From the NCBI GenBank assembly GCA_035535055.1, contig DATLQT010000044.1:1-64000 (forward strand): 64,000 nt of DNA. Reading direction: 5' to 3'. This DNA is from UBA6019 sp035535055. GTDB lineage: Bacteria > Chloroflexota > Dormibacteria > Dormibacterales > Dormibacteraceae. Positions 44,342-52,351 of this stretch are shown here, piece after piece (position 1 is the stretch's first letter; every line of letters starts with the position of its first letter). The notes beneath the pieces were generated by a model. The model had not been told where the DNA came from and made no database searches. It saw nothing but the letters and a program-made list of their open reading frames with translations. Position numbers and translations under genes: made by a program.

Positions 44342-45089
44342 GGCGCCGCTGACCGGCCGGCGGCAGGTGGCCCGCGACACCTTCGTGCTCTCCTTCGCGG
44401 CGCCCGAGGTGGCGGAGGCTGCGCTGCCCGGCCAGTTCGTCAACCTGCTGCTTCGCCCGGGTCCCTTGCTGAGGCGGCCGTTCAGCGTCTTCCGGGCAAC
44501 CGAGGGCCGGGTCGAGATCCTGCTCCGAGCGGTCGGCGCCGGCACCGCCGGGCTGCTGGCGCTGGAAGCGGGCGACCGCGTGTCAATGCTGGGGCCGCTC
44601 GGCAATGGCTTCACGCTCGATCCGGCCTGGGGGTCGGTGGCCCTGGTTTCGGGCGGCCTCGGCGCGGCGCCCTTCCCGATCGCCGCGGCCGCCGCCCGCG
44701 CGGAGGGCCTCACGGTCACCTGGGTCCACGGCGCCCGCAGCGCCGCCGACCTCTGCTCCGAGTGGGAGGGCGACGACGCCCTATGGGCCACCGACGACGG
44801 GAGCCGCGGTCACCACGGCTCGGCCCTGGACGCAGTCCCAGACGGCATCGGAGCCGTGCTCGCCTGCGGCCCCAACTCGATGCTGGCCGCGGTCGCCGGG
44901 CGGTGGCCGCAGGCGCAGGTGGCGGTCGAGACCTACATGGGCTGCGGGACCGGCGTCTGCCTCGGCTGCGCGGTCCCGCTGGCCTCGGGCGGCTACGATC
45001 GCGCCTGCCGGGAGGGCCCCGTCTACCGGGCGGCCGCCATCGATTGGAAGGCGCTGCCGGGACACCTCCATTACGCCGTGGGCGCGTGA
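44328..45089 (+). CDS. pyrK: Dihydroorotate dehydrogenase electron transfer subunit
   Basis: 253 residues, GTG start, overlapping carAB by 14 nt. FAD-binding RPFSV and GPLGNGF motifs are followed by an NAD-binding half (VSGGLGAAPF) and a C-terminal [2Fe-2S] cluster motif CGTGVCLGC with a fourth Cys in YDRAC. It passes electrons from PyrD to NAD and implies the class 1B heterotetramer. GTGA overlap with pyrD. Confidence 0.94.
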   Translation: MFQLEAPLTGRRQVARDTFVLSFAAPEVAEAALPGQFVNLLLRPGPLLRRPFSVFRATEGRVEILLRAVGAGTAGLLALEAGDRVSMLGPLGNGFTLDPAWGSVALVSGGLGAAPFPIAAAAARAEGLTVTWVHGARSAADLCSEWEGDDALWATDDGSRGHHGSALDAVPDGIGAVLACGPNSMLAAVAGRWPQAQVAVETYMGCGTGVCLGCAVPLASGGYDRACREGPVYRAAAIDWKALPGHLHYAVGA

Positions 45090-45997
45090 GCGACCTCGCC
45101 GTCGCGGTCGGCAACCTCGCCCTGCGGGGACCCGTGATGGCCGCCTCGGGGACCTTCGGCTACGGGACCGAGGTGCCGCTCCTCGACCGCACGAAGCTGG
45201 CCGGGATGGTCTCCAAGGGCATCTTCCTGCGGCCTCGGGCGGGGACCCCGCCGCCGCGGATCGTCGAGACCCCGTCCGGGATGTTGAACGCCATCGGGCT
45301 CCAGGGTCCCGGGGTCGAGGCGCTGATCCGCGACTACGCGCCGCTTTGGGCCAGCTGGGACTTCCCGGTCTTGGTGAACCTCAACGCCGAGTCGATCGAC
45401 GAGTACGGCGAGCTGGCGGCACGCCTCGACGGTGTGCCCGGCGTGGGCGGGTTCGAGGTCAACATCTCCTGCCCCAACGTCGAGCAGGGTGGGATGTACT
45501 TCGGCAACGACCCGGTGGCCGCGGCCCGGGTGACGGCCGCCGTGCGGCAGCGCACCCGGCTGCCGGTCTGGGTGAAGCTGACCCCGATGGTCACCGACAT
45601 AGCCGTCGTCGCCCGGGCGGTGGAGGCCGAGGGCGCCGACGCCGTCAGCGCGGTGAACACCTTCGTCGGGATGTCCATCGACCTGAACACACGGCGGCCG
45701 CGGCTGGCCAACCGGACCGGTGGGCTCAGCGGGCCGGCGGTGAGGCCGCTGGCCGTGCACCTGGCGCACCAGGTGGCCCGCTCGGTGCGGATCCCGGTGA
45801 TCGGGATCGGCGGCATCGCGACGGCCGAGGACGCCCTCGAGTTCCTGGTCGCCGGCTGCCGGGCCGTGCAGGTCGGCACCGCGACGTTCGTCGACGGCGC
45901 CGCCATCGCGCGGGTCCACGACGGCATCGCCGCCTACCTCGAGCGGACCGCAATCGCCTCGCTGGAGGAGCTCCCGCGCTGCTTGCCGAAGGACTGA
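45086..45997 (+). CDS. pyrD: Dihydroorotate dehydrogenase, class 1B catalytic subunit
   Basis: 303 residues from GTG 45086. FMN-binding TIM barrel with ASGTFGYG, the active-site cysteine in VNISCPNVEQGG, NTFVGMSIDL, GGLSGPAVRPLA and GIGGIATAEDALEFL. The active-site Cys and the pyrK neighbour define class 1B (NAD-linked). Its TGA stop overlaps a CTG that is the best start for the next gene. Confidence 0.95.
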   Translation: MSDLAVAVGNLALRGPVMAASGTFGYGTEVPLLDRTKLAGMVSKGIFLRPRAGTPPPRIVETPSGMLNAIGLQGPGVEALIRDYAPLWASWDFPVLVNLNAESIDEYGELAARLDGVPGVGGFEVNISCPNVEQGGMYFGNDPVAAARVTAAVRQRTRLPVWVKLTPMVTDIAVVARAVEAEGADAVSAVNTFVGMSIDLNTRRPRLANRTGGLSGPAVRPLAVHLAHQVARSVRIPVIGIGGIATAEDALEFLVAGCRAVQVGTATFVDGAAIARVHDGIAAYLERTAIASLEELPRCLPKD

Positions 45998-46620
45998 CGG
46001 CGGGGCTCGAGCTGTGGGCCGAGCGAGAGCTCCTCTACCGGGCGACCGAGCACCGCGGCACCGACGAGGTGGACGCGCTGCGCCTCACCGGGACCCCCGG
46101 CCGCTACCTCTTCACGGCCACGCACTCGGTGCGCTCGATCCGGCGCGGCCAGCCCAAGCAGGCCGACATGGGCACCGGCGGCCTGGCCGAGACGCTGGCC
46201 GAGCTGACCGCCTCGGAGGCGCTGACGGTGATCGGCCGGCAGACCGGCGACGCCAACTGGGACGTCGAGATCGGCGCCTTCAAACAGGCGGTGCTCGCCC
46301 GCCCCGGAGTGATCGTGGTCGACCTCCACGGGTTCCGCGAAGAGCTCCAGGACGACATGATCACCGGGCTCGGACCGGCTCCCAACCAGGCCATCCGGGA
46401 GCTGGCGAGCGGGCTCGTCGCCGCCACCACCCGCCATGGCCTGGTGGCGCGGACCGGCAAGCCCTTCGACGCCACCTGGCCGGGGACGATCACGGCCACC
46501 GTCCAGGTCGCGGGCGGCGTGGCCCTGCAGCTCGAGCTCGGCAGCCGGGTCCGCCGGCCGAGGACGCGCCCCGACGCGACGGCGCCGATGCTCGCCGCGC
46601 TCTTGGACTGGCTGGCCTGA
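45994..46620 (+). CDS. N-formylglutamate amidohydrolase-like protein, probable CTG start
   Basis: 208 residues from CTG 45994. No ATG, GTG or TTG is in frame near the pyrD stop, and the next one (GTG in DEVDAL, residue 26) would trim a helical N-terminus. CTG overlaps the pyrD stop as CTGA, the same geometry as the NTGA overlaps elsewhere. Motifs FTATHSVRS (H44), QADMGTGGLAETLAEL and VVDLHGF (D110, H112) fit the zinc amidohydrolase/deacylase fold of N-formylglutamate amidohydrolases. It is not PyrF or PyrC. The role in the pyr operon is unknown. Confidence 0.6.
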   Translation: MTAGLELWAERELLYRATEHRGTDEVDALRLTGTPGRYLFTATHSVRSIRRGQPKQADMGTGGLAETLAELTASEALTVIGRQTGDANWDVEIGAFKQAVLARPGVIVVDLHGFREELQDDMITGLGPAPNQAIRELASGLVAATTRHGLVARTGKPFDATWPGTITATVQVAGGVALQLELGSRVRRPRTRPDATAPMLAALLDWLA

Positions 46621-46630
46621 ACCCGAACCG

Positions 46631-46657
46631 CATCCGCCGGCGGATGGGGAGACTCCC
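46631..46657. terminator. Tandem hairpins between convergent gene ends
   Basis: A perfect 16-bp palindrome CATCCGCC-GGCGGATG (46631-46646) is followed directly by GGGAG-A-CTCCC (46647-46657). They lie between the last pyr-operon gene (end 46620) and the convergent small protein gene (end 46666). No U-tract is present. This is a likely bidirectional transcript end. Confidence 0.5.
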
Positions 46658-46665
46658 GGTTAGCG

Positions 46666-46866
46666 TTAGCGGCGGACCTTGCGGGGAGCCTTCCGGGCCA
46701 GCTCTTTGATCTGCTCCCAGCCCTTGCTGACGCGCTCCAACTCGCTCCCCAGGCGCTGGTTCTGGGTCTTCAGCGCTCGGTTCTCCCGGAGCAGCCGCGC
46801 GACCAGCTGCTGGGTGTCGGCCAGCAGGGCGTCAAGTGGTGACTTGGCAGCGGACTTTCGGGGCAT
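46666..46866 (-). CDS. Small basic coiled-coil protein
   Basis: 66 residues. The middle (residues 10-52) is a clear amphipathic coiled coil (LLADTQQLVARLLRENRAL, then LGSELERVSKGWEQI); both ends are rich in Lys/Arg, ending RKAPRKVRR. This suggests a nucleic-acid-linked or scaffold protein, function unknown. The leader has TAGAAT 17 nt before the ATG and a direct repeat GAATTTTC / GAATTTTTC in the leader itself. Confidence 0.6.
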   Translation of the reverse strand: MPRKSAAKSPLDALLADTQQLVARLLRENRALKTQNQRLGSELERVSKGWEQIKELARKAPRKVRR

Positions 46867-46970
46867 CGGAAAAATTCCAGAAAATTCTAGGGCGCGATAA
46901 TCCCGAGCGCGCTGGAGGTTAAGGGACCGCTGCCAGCCGCCCGCCGGCTCCGCAGGGTCGGCGGTTCACC

Positions 46971-48242
46971 CTAGGGCTTGACGTCTCCGCCTCGCGCGTC
47001 GCTCCGGAAGACGGCCGGGCGCAGGATCCGGCTCGCGGTCACGAAGATGACCGATACAACGGCTCCAAATCCCATGGCGACCGGCGCCCCGAAGAAGTGG
47101 GCGACGGTCCCGGCCTGGAAGCTGCCGACGGGGCCCACTCCCATCAGCGCCTGTGCGTAGAGGGCCATCACCCGGCCGCGCAGGTGATCGGGGGTGGCGC
47201 TCTGGATGCGGGTGTTGGAGATGGCGATGAAGGCGATCTGGCAGAAGCCGGCCAGGGCCAGCAGCAGGAGAGAGAGCAGGTAGACGTGGCTGAGGCTGAA
47301 AGCGACCAGGAACACCGACCAGGCGAGGCCGATCAGAAATTGGACGTTGCCCGCCGCCAGCCGGCGCTGGAACACCGCCAGGCTGAGCGCGCCGACCAGC
47401 GCCCCCGCTCCCTGGGAGGCGGTCAGGAAACCGAACCCGGTGGGCCCGACGTGCAGCACCTGGTCGGCGAAGATCGGCAGGAGCGTGAAGCGGTTCATCG
47501 CGAAGAGCGAGAAGACCGCGACGTTGACCAGCATGGTGCCGACCAGGGCGTCGTGGCGGGCGTAGTTGAAGCCCTCGCGAATCCGCGACAGCATCGACCC
47601 GGGATGGGCGGACCGGACCAGTGAGGGCAGCTTGGTCATCAACAGCAGGGCTCCAATCGATGCGATGTAGCTGACCGCGTTGGAGAGGAAGCAGATGGGG
47701 ACCCCGGCCAGACCGATCACGACGCCGGCGATCGAGGGGCCGATGACGGCCGCGCCGTTGAAGATGGTCGAGTTGAGGGCGATCGCGTTGGTCAGGTCCT
47801 CGCGACCGACCATGTCGATCACGAACGCCTGCCGGGTCGGGACGTCGAAGACGTTGATGGTCCCTACCGCCAGAGCGGCGAGGAGCACCATCCAGTACTG
47901 GGCCATGCCCTCGGCGGTCAGGAACCACATCGCCAGGGCCGGCACGATGAAAGCGGCTTGGGTCACGACCAGGATCGAGCGCTTGGGGAAGCGGTCGGCG
48001 AGCAGGCCGCCGAACTGGCCGGCCACCAGCATCGGCGTGAACTGAGTCGCGAGCACCAGGCCGACGTGGAAGGCGTCGTGGGTGAGCGTCAGCGCCAGCC
48101 AGGGCATGGCGACGCTCTGCATCCAGGTGCCCGCGGTCGAGATCGCCTGCCCGATGAAGTAGAGCCGGTAGTTGCGGTGCCGCAGGGCCCCCATCCGGCG
48201 CGTCCTGCGCTGGATGGTGGGAGGGGAGGTGGCGGGCTGCAC
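46971..48242 (-). CDS. MFS transporter, EntS-like
   Basis: 423 residues from GTG 48242 with about 12 hydrophobic segments. The start LRHRNYRLYFIGQAISTAGTWMQSVAMPWL and the loop GLLADRFPKRSIL are typical of the enterobactin exporter/MFS_3 type. Transported substrate unknown. GTG 48242 is 8 nt after a TAGGAT on the minus strand; alternatives are TTG 48251, which overlaps that element, and ATG 48194. The gap 46867-46970 holds the upstream region of the small gene and nothing else I can name. Confidence 0.85.
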   Translation of the reverse strand: MQPATSPPTIQRRTRRMGALRHRNYRLYFIGQAISTAGTWMQSVAMPWLALTLTHDAFHVGLVLATQFTPMLVAGQFGGLLADRFPKRSILVVTQAAFIVPALAMWFLTAEGMAQYWMVLLAALAVGTINVFDVPTRQAFVIDMVGREDLTNAIALNSTIFNGAAVIGPSIAGVVIGLAGVPICFLSNAVSYIASIGALLLMTKLPSLVRSAHPGSMLSRIREGFNYARHDALVGTMLVNVAVFSLFAMNRFTLLPIFADQVLHVGPTGFGFLTASQGAGALVGALSLAVFQRRLAAGNVQFLIGLAWSVFLVAFSLSHVYLLSLLLLALAGFCQIAFIAISNTRIQSATPDHLRGRVMALYAQALMGVGPVGSFQAGTVAHFFGAPVAMGFGAVVSVIFVTASRILRPAVFRSDARGGDVKP

Positions 48243-48250
48243 CGCCGTCA

Positions 48251-48256
48251 ATCCTA
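48251..48256 (-). promoter_or_regulatory. -10 element of the MFS gene
   Basis: TAGGAT on the minus strand ends 8 nt before GTG 48242, a near-leaderless layout. It is 33 bp from the divergent GATAAT at 48290. Confidence 0.45.
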
Positions 48257-48289
48257 GTTGCCGGTACCTGGCGGCCGGTCCCAAGCGTC

Positions 48290-48295
48290 GATAAT
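48290..48295 (+). promoter_or_regulatory. -10 element of the SRPBCC/ethylmalonyl-CoA operon
   Basis: GATAAT ends exactly 7 nt before the GTG at 48303, which decides between two adjacent GTG codons (48300 and 48303). Leaderless transcription inferred. Confidence 0.5.
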
Positions 48296-48302
48296 TGAAG
48301 TG

Positions 48303-48773
48303 GTGGCGAGGGTACGGGAATCGGTGGAGATCGAGGCTCCGGCGGAGCGGGTCTGGGCGGTGGTCCACGAGGACTTCAAGAACGCCCCCAAGTGGTCCCA
48401 CAACCTGAAGCAGGCGGAGGTGCTGACGCCGGGCCCGACCAGCGAGGGGACGATCCTGCGCTATCGGCTCGACACGCCGGGCGGAGAGCAGGTCACCGAG
48501 ATCGAGCACCTGGTCTACAAACCCTTCAAGGTCTGCTCGGGCGAGATCGTCAAGGGCCCCATCAAGGGAACGTGGAAATACAGCTACGCCGAGCGCAAGG
48601 ACCTGACCAGGCTGACCTACCAGATGGATTACGAGCCGAACGGCTTCGCTGCCCGGCTCTTCTTCGCGGCCGTCGAGCGCCAGGTGCCGATCGACATGCG
48701 CAAGACCCTGGAGAGCCTCAAGGTCTACATCGAGTCGGGCAAGGGTCCCCAGCACAGCAAGGCAAAGCCATGA
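48303..48773 (+). CDS. SRPBCC (START-like) family protein
   Basis: 156 residues. Begins VRESVEIEAPAERVWAVVHEDF and continues with an alternating beta pattern and a long C-terminal helix (VPIDMRKTLESLKVYIESG), the polyketide cyclase/dehydrase-like lipid-binding fold. Ligand unknown. Its stop overlaps the start of the lyase gene (ATGA), so it is the first gene of the ethylmalonyl-CoA module. Confidence 0.75.
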   Translation: MARVRESVEIEAPAERVWAVVHEDFKNAPKWSHNLKQAEVLTPGPTSEGTILRYRLDTPGGEQVTEIEHLVYKPFKVCSGEIVKGPIKGTWKYSYAERKDLTRLTYQMDYEPNGFAARLFFAAVERQVPIDMRKTLESLKVYIESGKGPQHSKAKP

Positions 48774-49705
48774 GGGCTCGCCGTTCCTGCCTGGCGGTGC
48801 CCGGGAGCCAGCCGCGCTTCCACGCCAAGGCCGATCAATCGTCCGCCGACCAGGTCTTCTTCGACCTGGAGGACTCGGTGGCGCCCGATGCGAAAGTCGA
48901 GGCCCGCGGCCAGGTGGTGGAGGCCCTTCGCCAGTACGAGCTTTCGGGGAAGGTGCGCTGCGTCCGCGTCAACGCCTGCGACACCAAGTGGTGCTTCGAG
49001 GACGTCATCAGCATCGTCGAGGGGGCGGGCGACCGCCTCGACTGCCTGGTGATCCCCAAGGTCGAGGACGTGGATCACGTGCATTTCATCGCCAACCTGC
49101 TGAACCAGCTGGAATGGAAACTGAAGCTGGAGCGCCGGATCGGCCTGGAGCTGCAGATCGAGTCGGCCAAGGGGATGGAGAACATCGGGGCGATCGCGGC
49201 CGCCTCCGACCGCGCCGAGACCCTGATCTTCGGCCCCGGCGACTTCTCGGCCAACCTCCGGCTGCCCGAGCTGACGGTCGGGCGCCTGCAGCCCGATTAC
49301 CCGGGCGACTTCTGGCACTACTTCTTAGCCCGGGTTCTGGTCGCCGCCCGCGCCCACGGCCTGATGGCGATCGATGGGCCCTACACGCAGGTTCGCGACG
49401 GGGACGGCTTGCGCGTCTCCGCGGGACGCGCGGCGATGCTCGGCTTCGACGGCAAGTGGGCGATGAACCCATTCCAAGTCGAGATCCTGAACGAGGTCTT
49501 CTCGCCCCGCCAGGAGGACTTCGACAAGGCGGTCGCCATCCTCGAGACCTACCGGCGGGCGACCGAGGAGGAGAAGACGGGCGCGGTGATGCTGGGCGAC
49601 GAGATGATCGACGAGGCGTCGCGCAAGATGGCCGCGGTGATGGTCGAGCGGGGAGAGTCCTTCGGGATGAAGCCCGGGCCCTGGAGCCCGCCATCGGCGA
49701 CCTAG
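48770..49705 (+). CDS. mcl: HpcH/HpaI-CitE family CoA lyase, probable beta-methylmalyl-CoA/malyl-CoA lyase
   Basis: 311 residues. Core motifs are SCLAVPGSQPRF, DQVFFDLEDSVAP, VNACDTKW, VIPKVEDVDHV, LELQIESAKGMENI, IFGPGDFSANL and GFDGKWAMNPFQVEILNEVFSP. These match the actinobacterial CitE-like lyases found in ethylmalonyl-CoA pathway clusters, including the terminal AMLGDEMIDEASRKMA. Expected reaction: cleavage of beta-methylmalyl-CoA to glyoxylate and propionyl-CoA. The two genes downstream encode the preceding pathway steps. Confidence 0.82.
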   Translation: MRARRSCLAVPGSQPRFHAKADQSSADQVFFDLEDSVAPDAKVEARGQVVEALRQYELSGKVRCVRVNACDTKWCFEDVISIVEGAGDRLDCLVIPKVEDVDHVHFIANLLNQLEWKLKLERRIGLELQIESAKGMENIGAIAAASDRAETLIFGPGDFSANLRLPELTVGRLQPDYPGDFWHYFLARVLVAARAHGLMAIDGPYTQVRDGDGLRVSAGRAAMLGFDGKWAMNPFQVEILNEVFSPRQEDFDKAVAILETYRRATEEEKTGAVMLGDEMIDEASRKMAAVMVERGESFGMKPGPWSPPSAT

Positions 49706-51099
49706 AGACCTACCAGGCGGCCTGGGCGGCGGCTCGCCAGGCGGCGGCCGGCGCGACCGGCGCCTGGGCCCATGCGACGGGCGACCCGCTGGCGGCCGCG
49801 ATCGCCGCCGGGGCGGAGGCGGACACCTCCGCTGAGTGCTTTGCGGAACCCTTCGGGCGGGTGGCGGACCTGCTCTTGGCCGGGCGCGCGGCCGACGACC
49901 TCGGCGCTGACGACGAGCACCGGCTCCTCCGCGCCACGCTGCGCGACTTCGCCTCCCGCCGGCTGGCACCTCACGCCCAGGCGATCCACCGCGGCGACCT
50001 GGACGTGCCGGAGGACGTGATCGCGGGGGTATCCGGGCTTGGCCTGTTCGGGCTGTCGATCCCCGACGCCTACGGCGGCAGCCTCGGCGAAAGGCCCGAC
50101 CACGTGGCGATGCTGATCGGCACCGAGGAACTCTCGGCCGCCTCGCTGGCCGCGGGAGGCTCTCTGATGACGCGGCCCGAGATCCTCGTCCGTGCGCTCC
50201 TCAGCGGCGGCTCCGAGGAGCAGAAGAGGCGCTGGCTGCCCGCCATCGCCACCGGCGAAATGATGGTCGCGGTCGCGGTGACCGAGCCCGACTTCGGCTC
50301 CGACGTGGCCTCGATCCAGTGCCGGGCCACCCGCGTCGGGGACGGGTCGTGGGTCGTCAACGGCGCCAAGCTCTGGTGCACCTTCGCCGGCCGTGCCGAG
50401 CTGCTGATGCTGCTCTGCCGCACCGGCGCCGAGCCCGGCCACCGCGGCCTGAGCCTCTTCGTCCTCGAGAAGCCGCGCTTTCCGGGCCACGAGTTCGAGC
50501 ATCGCGCCGAGGGAGGCGGGGTCCTCCGCGGCCGAGCCATACCGACGCTCGGCTACCGGGGCCTTCACACCTTCGAGCTCAACTTCGAGGACTACCGTCT
50601 GCCCGCGACGGCCCTGGTCGGCGAGGAGGCCCGCGGCTTCTACCTCCAGATGGAGGGCTTCGCGACGGGCCGCCTCCAGACCGCGGGCCGGGCGGTCGGG
50701 GTCATGCAGGCGGCCGTCCGTGATGCGCTCGCCTACTCCGCCCAGAGAAGGGTCTTCGGGAAGCCGCTCGCCGAGCACGAGCTCGCCGGCGCCATGCTCG
50801 GACGGATGGCGACCCGCCTCCACGCCTCGCGCCAGGCCGCCTACAGCGCCGCGAGGGTGCTCGACACCGACCCGGCGTCCGGCCAGATCGGCGCGTCGCT
50901 GGCCAAGCTGTATGCGTCGCGGATGGCCGAGTACGTCACCCGCGACGCCATGCAGCTCTTCGGCGGCATGGGGTACGGGGAGGAGACCGACGTCTCCCGC
51001 TACTTCGTGGATGCACGGGTGCTGGCGATCTTCGAAGGCTCGGAGGAGGTGCTCGCTCTGCGCGTCATCGGCCGGGCGCTGGAGAATGCGAGTCGATGA
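49681..51099 (+). CDS. mcd: Acyl-CoA dehydrogenase, probable methylsuccinyl-CoA dehydrogenase
   Basis: About 472 residues from CTG 49681; no ATG, GTG or TTG is in frame until GTG 49861. The bases between have the same third-position GC bias as the gene, so coding likely starts upstream. Family segments are TEELSAASLAAGGSLMTRPEILVRALL, VAVTEPDFGSDVASIQ, NGAKLWCTFAGRAELLM, the flavin region MQLFGGMGYGEET and catalytic Glu in LAIFEGSEEV. The SLAAGGSLMTRPEIL pattern and the N-terminal extension are those of methylsuccinyl-CoA dehydrogenases. ATGA overlap with maoC; about 25-nt overlap with mcl if CTG is right. Confidence 0.75.
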   Translation: MEPAIGDLETYQAAWAAARQAAAGATGAWAHATGDPLAAAIAAGAEADTSAECFAEPFGRVADLLLAGRAADDLGADDEHRLLRATLRDFASRRLAPHAQAIHRGDLDVPEDVIAGVSGLGLFGLSIPDAYGGSLGERPDHVAMLIGTEELSAASLAAGGSLMTRPEILVRALLSGGSEEQKRRWLPAIATGEMMVAVAVTEPDFGSDVASIQCRATRVGDGSWVVNGAKLWCTFAGRAELLMLLCRTGAEPGHRGLSLFVLEKPRFPGHEFEHRAEGGGVLRGRAIPTLGYRGLHTFELNFEDYRLPATALVGEEARGFYLQMEGFATGRLQTAGRAVGVMQAAVRDALAYSAQRRVFGKPLAEHELAGAMLGRMATRLHASRQAAYSAARVLDTDPASGQIGASLAKLYASRMAEYVTRDAMQLFGGMGYGEETDVSRYFVDARVLAIFEGSEEVLALRVIGRALENASR

Positions 51100-51620
51100 G
51101 CGAGGGCCCCGTGGTCGATCGGCCGTTCGGCCGCTACCTGGAGGAGTTCCAGGTCGGCATCACCTACCGGCACTGGCCCGGCAAGACGATCACCGAGGCC
51201 GACGATCACCTCTTCTGCATGATCACCATGAACCACCACCCGCTCCACACCGACGCCAACTACGCCGAGGAGCGCACCCAGTTCGGCCGCAACGTCGTGG
51301 TCGGCAACCTCGTCTACTCGCTGGCACTGGGGATGAGCGTTCCCGATATCTCGGGCAAGGCGATCGCCAACCTCGAGGTCGACGCGCTCAAGCACGAGAA
51401 CCCGACCTTCCACGGAGACACCATTTACGCCGAGACCACCGTGGTCGAGGTCGCCGAGTCGAAGTCGAAGCCGGACCGCGGCACGGTCCTGGTCGAGACC
51501 CGCGCTTACAACCAGCACGGCAAGCGGGTCTGCAGCTTCCGGCGCCGGGTGCTGATCCCAAAGCGCACGCCGGAGAACCTCGAACGCTTCGAACCGCGGT
51601 TTGCAAAGGAGGATCCATAG
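51096..51620 (+). CDS. mch: MaoC-type hydratase, probable mesaconyl-CoA hydratase
   Basis: 174 residues, a single hot-dog domain. Hydratase motif with catalytic Asp/His is ITEADDHLFCMITMNHHPLHTD, followed by the CoA-side FGRNVVVGNLVYSLALGMSVPDISGKAIANLE. This pattern is nearly that of the MaoC proteins in actinobacterial ethylmalonyl-CoA clusters; the Rhodobacter enzyme is about twice as long. Would hydrate mesaconyl-CoA to beta-methylmalyl-CoA, substrate of the lyase. Confidence 0.8.
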   Translation: MSEGPVVDRPFGRYLEEFQVGITYRHWPGKTITEADDHLFCMITMNHHPLHTDANYAEERTQFGRNVVVGNLVYSLALGMSVPDISGKAIANLEVDALKHENPTFHGDTIYAETTVVEVAESKSKPDRGTVLVETRAYNQHGKRVCSFRRRVLIPKRTPENLERFEPRFAKEDP

Positions 51621-51622
51621 CG

Positions 51623-52345
51623 ATGGCTGAACCACCGAGCCTCGAGGGCCGGCGGATCCTGGTCACCGGCTCCAGCGCTGGCATCGGCGAGGCGATCGCG
51701 CTCCAGGCCGTCGAGGCGGGCGCCCAGGTCGCGGGGCTCGCGCGCCGGGTCTCCGACGGGTTCGCGAACGGCATCCACAGCTTCCGCTGCGACGTCCGCG
51801 ACGAGGAGTCCGTGGAGCGGACGATCGACCGGGCTGCGGAGGCCCTGGGCGGCCACCTCGACGGCATCGTTGCCAACGCCGGCTACGGGCTCTATGGCCT
51901 GATCACCAAGGGCAAGCCCAAGGACTGGCACGACGTCGTCGAGACCAACGTGATGGGCGTCCTTTACACGGTCTTCTACGGCTACCGGCGGATGGCGCCC
52001 GAGGGCGTCCGGGACATCCTGTTGATGTCCTCGATCAGCGGCCGCGGCTCGAGGCTCGGGGCCGGCGTCTACGCCGCCACCAAGTTCGCGGTGACCGCGA
52101 TCGGCGAGTCGCTCCGCCAGGAGCTGGCCGACGAGCATGTGAGGGTCACCCTGGTCGAGCCGGCAACGGTGGACACGCCCTTCTACGACGTCGCTGTCCG
52201 CCACGAGGGGGCCGGGGTGATCCCCCGCAAGTTCGACCCCCTGACCGCCGGCGACGTCGCCGCCGCCTGCATCAACGCTATGGCGCAGCCCGCCAACTCG
52301 GTGATCAGCGTGATCCAGATGCGCCCCAACGGCCAGGCCACCTGA
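51623..52345 (+). CDS. Short-chain dehydrogenase/reductase
   Basis: 240 residues. Cofactor motif TGSSAGIG (15-22), NAG in IVANAGYGLYG, catalytic Ser in LLMSSISGRGS and YAATK. A classical SDR of unknown substrate; position after the CoA genes suggests an acyl or hydroxyacyl compound. Good Shine-Dalgarno AAAGGAGG (51605-51612), 10 nt before ATG, lying in the maoC 3' end. Confidence 0.85.
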   Translation: MAEPPSLEGRRILVTGSSAGIGEAIALQAVEAGAQVAGLARRVSDGFANGIHSFRCDVRDEESVERTIDRAAEALGGHLDGIVANAGYGLYGLITKGKPKDWHDVVETNVMGVLYTVFYGYRRMAPEGVRDILLMSSISGRGSRLGAGVYAATKFAVTAIGESLRQELADEHVRVTLVEPATVDTPFYDVAVRHEGAGVIPRKFDPLTAGDVAAACINAMAQPANSVISVIQMRPNGQAT

Positions 52346-52351
52346 GCGCCC

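Noticed and set aside
41012..44791. A 1259-codon open frame on the minus strand opposite carAB
   Set aside because: It is the antisense shadow of carAB. The sequence is low-complexity and rich in His, Arg, Asp and Gly with no domain, as expected from reverse reading of GC-rich codons. Similar long antisense frames over purF, purL, acyl-CoA and other genes were rejected for the same reason.
45976..46620. The gene after pyrD as pyrF
   Set aside because: PyrF is common at this position, but the DxKxxDI catalytic motif and TIM-barrel pattern are missing. The H44, DLH motif fits a metal amidohydrolase instead.
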